A DNA stretch of 58,898 bases from Saccharofermentans sp. (GTDB lineage Bacteria > Bacillota > Clostridia > Saccharofermentanales > Saccharofermentanaceae), in NCBI GenBank assembly GCA_024692235.1, contig JAILMW010000020.1:1-58898 (forward strand), read 5' to 3'. Below are positions 18,219-24,016 of the stretch, one piece after another. The notes below the pieces were generated by a model. The model ran no database searches. It was not told the DNA's origin and saw only the letters and a list, made by a program, of their open reading frames with translations. Position 1 is the stretch's first letter. The number at the start of each line of letters is the position of its first letter. The position numbers and the translations under genes were made by a program.

Positions 18219-18247
18219 ATTATACATATTTAAGAGCTTTTTTTCAT
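18219..18247 (-). promoter_or_regulatory. Promoter of the esterase-like/AraC operon
   Basis: Reverse strand: ATGAAA (18242-18247), 17 bp, perfect TATAAT (18219-18224). The transcript would begin about 45 bases before the esterase-like ATG. It overlaps the inverted repeat at 18224-18257. Confidence 0.7.
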
Positions 18248-18257
18248 CTAAATATGT
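18224..18257. repeat. Inverted repeat between divergent promoters (candidate operator)
   Basis: ACATATTTA (18224-18232) and TAAATATGT (18249-18257) are perfect 9-bp inverted repeats separated by 16 bp. The left arm touches the minus-strand -10 and the right arm touches the plus-strand -35, so one dimer could control both divergent transcripts. Confidence 0.7.
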
Positions 18258-18285
18258 TGCGCGAACAAAAAAGTTGCATTATCAT
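18257..18285 (+). promoter_or_regulatory. Possible promoter of the divergent AraC gene
   Basis: TTGCGC (18257-18262), 17 bp, TATCAT (18280-18285), with a predicted start about 35 bases before the AraC ATG. Both hexamers are imperfect. Confidence 0.5.
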
Positions 18286-18326
18286 GTGAGATATAAAAAT
18301 TTTTCTGTGGAGTCAAGGAGAAGCGA

Positions 18327-19262
18327 ATGTCTTTCCGTTACAGCGAATATTTCAAGAACATCAGCACTCATTTCCCCGAAGCTACTTTCGAAGATATCAA
18401 GGAACGAAGTCACGAACTCTTCTGTTGCGCGGTGAAGAGCTACGGCAACGGCGATTTCAGCGAGCACTACCACGAATACCTTGAGCTCATATACGTAGTG
18501 GCGGCCTCCATGACCGTCAGGGTCAATTCTCACGACTACCACATGAACAGCGGTGATTTCCTTGTAGTCATCCCCGGCGACGTTCACAGCATGACATGCA
18601 ACAAAGGCTGCAAGTATGTTGTTCTTCAGGCAGACACGGACTTTGTCTTCTCTTCCGTCTTAAGTAACTCCGAGCTCCACTACGTGATGCCATATACCCT
18701 TTCGATACATAACGAAGCAAGGCTTTTTAAGGCAAATATCGTAGACTCCACGGAGATACCCAAGTGCATCTACAATATAGTAAGCGAGTATACGGACAGA
18801 AATAAGTTCTTCACGCTGGCAATAAGGTGCCACTTATCCGCCATCGCTCTCTATGCTTTCCGTCACTGGGATAAGATCTTATCTGAATCCGATGAAGAAA
18901 GACGTGACATAACAGAGGAAGACCCCAGGCTTTCACGAGTCATCGAAGTTATAAACGAACGCTATTCCGATGATCTGTCGGCAGAGGAGATGGCGCAGAT
19001 AGCAGGCATGAGCTACAGCTATTTCTCCAGATACTTCAAGTCCACGGTAGGACTTTCTTATTCCGAATATCTCAATGCAGTAAGGATAAAGGCTTCCGAG
19101 AAGCTCCTTATAGATTCGAACCTCTCCGTAGCTGATATAGCGGCTGCAGTAGGATTTTCAAATACAAGCTATTACATAGCCCAGTTCAAGAAGCAGCTTC
19201 ATATGACACCCAAGAGGTATAAGAACAGCTTCAGCGGTGTCGTCGGACAAAACGATAATTAA
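18327..19262 (+). CDS. AraC-family transcriptional regulator with cupin domain
   Basis: 311 residues. Cupin-type N-terminal domain (~40-120; EHYHEYLELIYVV, then SGDFLVVIPGDVHSM) and C-terminal AraC DNA-binding domain (~205-305; SAEEMAQIAGMSYSYFSRYFK, then FSNTSYYIAQFKKQLHMTPKRY). AAGGAGA lies before the ATG. It is transcribed away from the esterase-like operon across a shared region with an inverted repeat, the usual layout of a regulator and its target. It converges with deoR, the stop codons overlapping by four bases. Confidence 0.94.
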   Translation: MSFRYSEYFKNISTHFPEATFEDIKERSHELFCCAVKSYGNGDFSEHYHEYLELIYVVAASMTVRVNSHDYHMNSGDFLVVIPGDVHSMTCNKGCKYVVLQADTDFVFSSVLSNSELHYVMPYTLSIHNEARLFKANIVDSTEIPKCIYNIVSEYTDRNKFFTLAIRCHLSAIALYAFRHWDKILSESDEERRDITEEDPRLSRVIEVINERYSDDLSAEEMAQIAGMSYSYFSRYFKSTVGLSYSEYLNAVRIKASEKLLIDSNLSVADIAAAVGFSNTSYYIAQFKKQLHMTPKRYKNSFSGVVGQNDN

Positions 19263-20035
19263 TCGGAGATAAGGACGTTCATACCCTTCTTCCTGCAAGC
19301 TTCCACGGTCACCTGGTCCGCGTTGTCGTCTGTGACCAGATAATCGATCTTGTTGGGGGATATGAATACCGATGCCGAATCCGCGCCCATCTTAGTAGAA
19401 TCAATAAGCGCTACTATATGCTTGCTCCTCTCGGCACAGATCCTTTTCAGTTCCAGCTCAAAGAGGTTATTACCGGAAAGCCCCATTTCAGGTGAAAATC
19501 CGTTGCCGGAGACGAAATAATATTCGGCGCGGAATCTGCTTATCATCTCGCGGCACATAACGCCCTCGATGGTTCCCGAATGGGGACGGAGCATTCCGCC
19601 TATAAGTATTATCGATTTGAAATTGTTATGGTGCTGCAGTTCCATAGCTGTATGGATACCGTTGGTTATGACGGTAACATCATCCGTATCCTTAAGGAAA
19701 GGGATCATGTTAAATGCCGTGGAACTTGCGTCCATGAATATGGTATCGCCGTTCTGAACAAGCTTTGCAGCTCTTCTGCCGATCTTCTCCTTGAGGTCGA
19801 CATGGGTCACGGATCTGACCATATAGTTCTCGGAAAGCTCGTCGGTATGCTGCTTCTCGGGAAGCCTTACTCCGCCGTGGAACCTGACTATGGCACCTTC
19901 CCTTGCAAGGTCACGAAGATCGGTCCTTATGGTGGCACCTGTAACACCAAGGCGCTCGGACAGGAGGTTCGTATTTATGGAACCTTCCGTAGCCAGTATA
20001 TCGAGGATCTGCTTTCTTCGTTCAAGATTTATCAT
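19259..20035 (-). CDS. DeoR-family transcriptional regulator, probably from a leaderless mRNA
   Basis: 258 residues from the chosen start. N-terminal DeoR helix-turn-helix (residues 1-57; RRKQILDILATEGSINTN, then VTGATIRTDLRDLAREG and RFHGGVRL), then the sugar-phosphate-sensing DeoRC domain (~75-235; DTIFMDASSTAFNMI, then VITNGIHTA and ILIGGMLRP). An upstream in-frame ATG at 20053 lies between the -35 and -10 of the promoter at 20044-20072 and cannot be in that mRNA. The ATG at 20035 falls two bases after the predicted transcription start and has no Shine-Dalgarno. Members sense phosphorylated sugars; the target here is unknown, though the divergent phosphatase gene is a candidate. Confidence 0.93.
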   Translation of the reverse strand: MINLERRKQILDILATEGSINTNLLSERLGVTGATIRTDLRDLAREGAIVRFHGGVRLPEKQHTDELSENYMVRSVTHVDLKEKIGRRAAKLVQNGDTIFMDASSTAFNMIPFLKDTDDVTVITNGIHTAMELQHHNNFKSIILIGGMLRPHSGTIEGVMCREMISRFRAEYYFVSGNGFSPEMGLSGNNLFELELKRICAERSKHIVALIDSTKMGADSASVFISPNKIDYLVTDDNADQVTVEACRKKGMNVLISD

Positions 20036-20043
20036 ATGAAGTG

Positions 20044-20072
20044 ATAATATCATGCGGCATTTTTCATTTCAA
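20044..20072 (-). promoter_or_regulatory. Promoter of the DeoR gene, positioned for a leaderless transcript
   Basis: Reverse strand: TTGAAA (20067-20072), 17 bp, TATTAT (20044-20049), each one mismatch from consensus. The expected start base is 20037, two bases before the ATG at 20035. Confidence 0.72.
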
Positions 20073-20176
20073 TAAAACCTTTTCGCTTCGTTTTCATTTT
20101 ATTGTTATTTCGAAAGGCACTTGCGCAAGACATTTGCGAGGATAAAGTATAGAATAACTCGGGAAGGAGATACGCC

Positions 20177-20725
20177 ATGCTTTATATAATCCGTCACGGA
20201 AAGACAGACTGGAACGCAAGACACAAACTTCAGGGAAGAACAGATATCCCTCTTAACGAGCAGGGGCGCGCCATGGCTTTGAAGGCTCACGACGAATACC
20301 TGGATATCCATCTGGACGTATGCTACTGCTCTCCCCTCATCCGTGCCAGAGAGACGGCGCAGATCCTTCTTGAAGGAAGAGATATCCCGATAATCACGGA
20401 TGACCGTCTGACGGAGATGGCATTCGGCTCCTATGAAGGCATCGAGAATTCATTCGATATCCCGGACTGTCCCATCAACGAACTCTTCTTCCACCCCGAG
20501 AACTACATTCCCGAGGAAGGTGCAGGAGAGAGCCTTGACGAACTCTTCGAGAGAACAGGGTCATTTCTTAAGGACATAATGCCTGAAGTCAAGAAAGGCA
20601 AGGACATCCTTATCGTAGGCCACGGCGCAATGAACTCATCTATCGTAACTCAGGTAAGGGGCAGGTCAAGAGATCAGTTCTGGAGTGAAGGAATAGAGAA
20701 CTGCGTCATGAAAAAACTCATATAA
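20177..20725 (+). CDS. Histidine phosphatase family protein (phosphoglycerate-mutase-like)
   Basis: 182 residues. The phosphohistidine motif LYIIRHGKTDWN at residues 2-13 supplies the catalytic His; GRTDIPLNEQG, CSPLIRARETAQI, FGSYEGIE and the second catalytic His in IVGHGAMNSS complete the histidine-phosphatase active site. It is shorter than glycolytic mutase and looks like a broad-specificity phosphatase of the CobC/GpmB type. GGAAGGAG precedes the ATG. It is divergent from deoR with a 141-bp gap, so DeoR control is plausible but unproven. Confidence 0.92.
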   Translation: MLYIIRHGKTDWNARHKLQGRTDIPLNEQGRAMALKAHDEYLDIHLDVCYCSPLIRARETAQILLEGRDIPIITDDRLTEMAFGSYEGIENSFDIPDCPINELFFHPENYIPEEGAGESLDELFERTGSFLKDIMPEVKKGKDILIVGHGAMNSSIVTQVRGRSRDQFWSEGIENCVMKKLI

Positions 20726-20755
20726 ATATTCCGCTTCTTAAAAATACGCAATCTC

Positions 20756-20798
20756 ATACACAGAAGGCACTTTTTTGTATGGATCTGTGTATTTTCTT
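20756..20798 (+). terminator. Probable terminator of the histidine phosphatase gene
   Basis: ATACACAGA (20756-20764) pairs perfectly with TCTGTGTAT (20784-20792) over a 19-base loop, followed by TTTCTT. The loop is long, so strength is uncertain. Confidence 0.5.
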
Positions 20799-20808
20799 CG
20801 AGAAACAG

Positions 20809-20840
20809 CAAAAAATAAGTCCCGCATTACTGCGGGACTT
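20809..20840 (-). terminator. Rho-independent terminator of tRNA-Gln
   Basis: Reverse strand: AAGTCCCGCA, a four-base loop and TGCGGGACTT form a perfect 10-bp stem directly after the tRNA, followed by ATTTTTTG. Confidence 0.9.
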
Positions 20841-20841
20841 G

Positions 20842-20915
20842 TGGCTGCCGAACTAGGATTCGAACCCAGACAGACGGTACCAGAAACCGGAGTGCTACCA
20901 TTACACAATTCGGCA
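20842..20915 (-). tRNA. tRNA-Gln (CTG)
   Basis: Reverse-strand cloverleaf with acceptor TGCCGAA/TTCGGCA, discriminator G and encoded CCA. D-stem GTGT/GCAC. The anticodon loop TTCTGGT gives anticodon CTG (reads CAG, Gln). The first anticodon-stem pair is mismatched (C/T). A single-gene unit with its own promoter and terminator. Confidence 0.9.
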
Positions 20916-20938
20916 ATGTCATTTATTTGACGTGGGTT

Positions 20939-20967
20939 AGTATAGCAAATCGCCAACCCAAAATCAA
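20939..20967 (-). promoter_or_regulatory. Promoter of tRNA-Gln
   Basis: Reverse strand: TTGATT (20962-20967), 17 bp, TATACT (20939-20944), about 25 bases before the tRNA. It sits in the gap after the uracil-DNA glycosylase gene. Confidence 0.82.
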
Positions 20968-20979
20968 CAACAATTTTCT

Positions 20980-21570
20980 TTATTTCTCAAGCGGCTCTAT
21001 AAGGCCCATTTCTTCGAGCTTTTCCCTTACCTTGCCCATGTCTTCGTATATGGGGATCTTCATCTTGTCGTTACGGAGGGCAAAAGCGGGATGGTATGTG
21101 GTCATTATCTGATAACCCTTGACCTCCCTGAATACGCCTCTTACATCTCTCATCACGGGCTTATCGCCGAAGAATGCTTCATAGGCAGTAGAACCCAGGA
21201 GCACTATCACCTTGGGCTTTACCAGAGCAAACTGCTGCGCCAGGAGCTTCTTACATGTCGATATCTCCACAGGCTCCGGACGCCTGTTCTCGGGCGGCCT
21301 GCACTTTACGATGTTGCAGATATGGTAATCCTTCTCCTGGAAGCCGTAAGAAGCGAGAAGGTTTTGGAGGAGCTGACCTGATCTTCCGACGAAGGGAAAG
21401 CCCTTTATATCCTCATCGTGACCGGGAGCCTCGCCGATCAGCATCAAAGGCGCATCCTTGGCTCCTCTTGAGATGACCACATTGGTCCTGGTCTTCGACA
21501 GAGGACATGCATTACAGCTCCTGCAGTCGTCTTCGAACTTCTTCCACTTGGCTTTTATATCATCGTTCAT
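20980..21570 (-). CDS. Uracil-DNA glycosylase, family 4-type (Fe-S)
   Basis: 196 residues. Removes uracil from DNA as the first step of base excision repair. Motif A is GEAPGHDED (residues ~46-54); FPFVGRSGQLL follows; motif B lies in TTYHPAFALR. Cysteines in CRSCNACPLSKT near residues 15-22 and KCRPPENRRPEP followed by TCKKLL (~92-112) fit the [4Fe-4S] ligands of family 4 enzymes. It starts four bases after the Smr gene and is probably translationally coupled to it. The Smr-UDG pairing suggests a nucleic-acid maintenance operon. Confidence 0.93.
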   Translation of the reverse strand: MNDDIKAKWKKFEDDCRSCNACPLSKTRTNVVISRGAKDAPLMLIGEAPGHDEDIKGFPFVGRSGQLLQNLLASYGFQEKDYHICNIVKCRPPENRRPEPVEISTCKKLLAQQFALVKPKVIVLLGSTAYEAFFGDKPVMRDVRGVFREVKGYQIMTTYHPAFALRNDKMKIPIYEDMGKVREKLEEMGLIEPLEK

Positions 21571-21574
21571 ATAT

Positions 21575-21913
21575 TCACTTGAAAAGCACGACTGTGATAC
21601 CGTCGTTCATCCTGGCCCAGTCACGATCACGGTTCAGCTCGGGAAATGCCGCTGCCATGCGCCTTCCGTCTTCGGAGAAAGGTCCGAACTTCTCTCCGGG
21701 ACAGAAATCCTTTATAAGCCCTCTTCGCTTATATCCTCGAAGCTCCGTAAGGCACGCTGACTTGATGGCTCCGCCCTTACCTGTGGAACCGTATCCGTGG
21801 ATTATCTTGCATGCGCGGTCTCCCGTCGCTCTTGCCTGATAGATCCTGTTATTGAGCCTTACCATGGCACTTGCCACGTCAGGTCTTCCCTCTTCGAGAT
21901 CGATCTGTTTCAT
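21575..21913 (-). CDS. Stand-alone Smr-domain protein, probably leaderless
   Basis: 112 residues. The Smr core is visible: IDLEEGRPDVASAMVRLNNRI, then CKIIHGYGSTGKGGAIKSAC, with the IIHGxGxxG motif near residues 37-46. Smr domains occur as the C-terminal nickase part of MutS2 and as ribosome-rescue or mRNA endonucleases (SmrB, Cue2). This one lacks other domains. No ribosome site precedes the ATG; the -10 TATAAT at 21922-21927 places the transcript start two bases upstream. It is co-transcribed with the uracil-DNA glycosylase and divergent from the RsuA-type gene. Whether it cuts DNA or RNA cannot be told from sequence. Confidence 0.85.
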   Translation of the reverse strand: MKQIDLEEGRPDVASAMVRLNNRIYQARATGDRACKIIHGYGSTGKGGAIKSACLTELRGYKRRGLIKDFCPGEKFGPFSEDGRRMAAAFPELNRDRDWARMNDGITVVLFK

Positions 21914-21919
21914 ATTATT

Positions 21920-21938
21920 CGATTATACACTATAATCG
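21920..21938. promoter_or_regulatory. Symmetric divergent -10 elements for two leaderless genes
   Basis: CGATTATA (21920-21927), CAC, TATAATCG (21931-21938): a perfect inverted repeat in which each arm is a consensus TATAAT -10 facing outward. The minus copy predicts a start at 21915 (Smr ATG at 21913), the plus copy at 21943 (RsuA-type ATG at 21944). The -35 regions would lie inside the opposite genes and match consensus poorly. Confidence 0.75.
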
Positions 21939-21943
21939 GTTCT

Positions 21944-22666
21944 ATGAGACTTGACAGAGCACTATCGAATTCAGGCTGCGGAACGAGAAACGACGTACGT
22001 ACGCTTATAAAAAAACGCAAGGTCACGGTGAACGGAATAATCGTTACCGACCCTTCGGTTCATGTTGAGAAGACTGATGCTATAGAGATAGAAGGCTCGG
22101 ATACCAAGCTTAAGGACAAGCTCTACTTCATCTTCGATAAGCCGGACGAAGTATTAACGGCCATGGATGATAAGAGATACAAAAATATCGGTGACTTCAT
22201 ACCGCCTGAACTGAAGAACTTAAAGCTCTCCCCCGTAGGAAGGCTGGATTACCATACGACGGGACTTCTGATCATAACAAACGACGGCGAGCTGTCTCAC
22301 AGGATAACATCCCCTAAGTACGAGATCCCCAAGGTCTATACCGTTACTTACGAAGGTAAGGCTCTGACACAGGAAGAGATAGAAGAAGCAGAGAAAGGCG
22401 TCACTCTTAATGACACGGATAAGCCCGTTAAGCTTCGCCCCTGTAAGATAGATGTCGTATCTGACGATACTGTCGACATCACGCTATACGAAGGTAAGAC
22501 TCATGAGGTAAGAAGGCTTATATCTCACTTTGGAAAGCAGGTACTTACCCTTCGGAGGGTAAAGATCGCAGATATAACACTTCCTGAAGATTCTATCTCC
22601 GGCACCTTTTATGAGATGTCCGAAGAACAGATAGTCGCCATCAGGAAAGTAACGGGACTAATTTAA
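21944..22666 (+). CDS. RsuA/RluB-family pseudouridine synthase, probably leaderless
   Basis: 240 residues. N-terminal S4 RNA-binding domain (RLDRALSNSGCGTRNDVRTL, residues 2-21) and a catalytic domain with the signature GRLDYHTTGLLIITNDG near residue 103, whose Asp is the catalytic base for uridine isomerisation in rRNA. HEVRRLISHFGKQVLTLRRV is the usual C-terminal motif. The length fits RsuA (16S U516) best, but RluF-like specificity is possible. Reading could extend upstream in frame to 21797, but that would cross Smr; the ATG at 21944 starts exactly at the S4 domain, seven bases after TATAAT, without a ribosome site. The stop overlaps the convergent gene by four bases. Confidence 0.9.
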   Translation: MRLDRALSNSGCGTRNDVRTLIKKRKVTVNGIIVTDPSVHVEKTDAIEIEGSDTKLKDKLYFIFDKPDEVLTAMDDKRYKNIGDFIPPELKNLKLSPVGRLDYHTTGLLIITNDGELSHRITSPKYEIPKVYTVTYEGKALTQEEIEEAEKGVTLNDTDKPVKLRPCKIDVVSDDTVDITLYEGKTHEVRRLISHFGKQVLTLRRVKIADITLPEDSISGTFYEMSEEQIVAIRKVTGLI

Positions 22667-23997
22667 GCCATCTCAAGGAATACGGACGTAAGAAGTTCTC
22701 TTGTCCTCTCGGGATCTTGAAGTTCACCTGCACCGAAGGAGAATACGAGGTTATATTCTTCATCCGGCCAGAGGCACGAATATCCCATACTCCTTATAAG
22801 TTCAGGATCTTCTATAAGAAGGCCCACCATGATCTCCTCATCAGAATATTCCTCCGTATCCTCTTCCCTGTCGGAGAAACCTCCTGCCAGTTCCTGGAAA
22901 TGAGCTTCCGAACAATATACGGGAGTGATACTCGCATAAACTTCGGGAGGCAGGATGCCTTCAAGTTCCTCGTAATAATCTGAGATATCCACCATATTAC
23001 CGAAGTAATAAGGGTATGTCCTGTTGTCAGTTACGATTATATCGGGGTCTGCCATAAGAGCGGCGGCCGCTGCCTGCTCTGCATACATATCTCCCTGCTC
23101 GCCGATCTCGTTGGGAACGGCTACGTTGACTTCCAGCGTGTAAGGATACTTAAATCCCACTTCCATCGCCTTATCTTCGAAGTATTCGCCTTCTACAACG
23201 AAGTGACCGACAGATATGACTCTTGCGTCATTTTCCGGCTTAAAGAATACAGTGTAAAGAAGGTTTATTATAACGATGCCGAGAACGATACCTATAAGGT
23301 ACTTGTACCAGGTGTAGTAAAAATAGTTTTTCCACTCGTCGGAAGTCTTGCCCCAGTATTTTTTCTTACCCTCACGGATACGGGCTTCCTCAGCTTCCCT
23401 GTCTCTTTTTCCCGTTGCTATCTCATAGACCTTTGAGAGCTCATTAAGCTTCTCTTCCGCTTCTTCGCCGTGTTCCTTTCGATATTGCTTGGAAAGCTGC
23501 CAGAACTTATTGTCTATATCTTCCCAGGAAGCATCCGCGGGAAGTTCCATATAGGCAAGGGCCTCTTCCTTAGTCATGCCGAGGATCTTCTCTGACACAC
23601 CGCCGGTAAGTTCTGTCTTTATAAGAGCGATGCCGCTCTCGACATCAGGGATCATCTTGACCCTGTATTTACCCGTAATAAGATCGAAGGGATATCCCGA
23701 AGGAACGTTCATGTCGCCGTCTTTACTTACGATCAGGATACGTTCACAGCCGCTTCGCTTAAGAGCCGGCAGGAATATCTTACTTACCCAGAGCTTATCC
23801 TTGTCAGAGATATGATCCACATCACACCTGTCCACGATAAGATCGCGGCTCCTGTGCTTTCTTATCATGTCGGCACACTTCATGAGAGGTGTCCTGAAGT
23901 GATCTACCTCAGAATATTCCTTCCAGGTAAGTATCGCCGCGTTGGATTCTTTATCGTAGCGCACATTGTAGTGCTCGTGGTCAAATATCTCTTCCAT
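22663..23997 (-). CDS. STAS-like / J-like / transmembrane fusion protein
   Basis: 444 residues. Residues ~1-125 resemble the SpoIIAA-like STAS fold (alternating strands and helices; RDLIVDRCDVDHISDKDKLW). Residues ~138-200 resemble a J domain (EALAYMELPADASWEDI, then KFWQLSKQYRKEHGEEAEEKL), but the HPD triad needed to stimulate Hsp70 is absent. One membrane segment (~236-256, YLIGIVLGIVIINLL) precedes a ~185-residue acidic extracytoplasmic domain that loosely resembles a solute-binding fold. AGGAAAG lies before the ATG. It ends against the pseudouridine synthase and starts 19 bases before the GH3 stop on the same strand. Function unknown; inside-outside signalling would be an inference. Confidence 0.78.
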   Translation of the reverse strand: MEEIFDHEHYNVRYDKESNAAILTWKEYSEVDHFRTPLMKCADMIRKHRSRDLIVDRCDVDHISDKDKLWVSKIFLPALKRSGCERILIVSKDGDMNVPSGYPFDLITGKYRVKMIPDVESGIALIKTELTGGVSEKILGMTKEEALAYMELPADASWEDIDNKFWQLSKQYRKEHGEEAEEKLNELSKVYEIATGKRDREAEEARIREGKKKYWGKTSDEWKNYFYYTWYKYLIGIVLGIVIINLLYTVFFKPENDARVISVGHFVVEGEYFEDKAMEVGFKYPYTLEVNVAVPNEIGEQGDMYAEQAAAAALMADPDIIVTDNRTYPYYFGNMVDISDYYEELEGILPPEVYASITPVYCSEAHFQELAGGFSDREEDTEEYSDEEIMVGLLIEDPELIRSMGYSCLWPDEEYNLVFSFGAGELQDPERTRELLTSVFLEMA

Positions 23998-24016
23998 TAC
24001 TTTCCTATGCTTCCCG

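Noticed and set aside
20051..20053. Upstream ATG of the DeoR gene
   Set aside because: It lies between the promoter's -35 and -10 hexamers and has no ribosome site.
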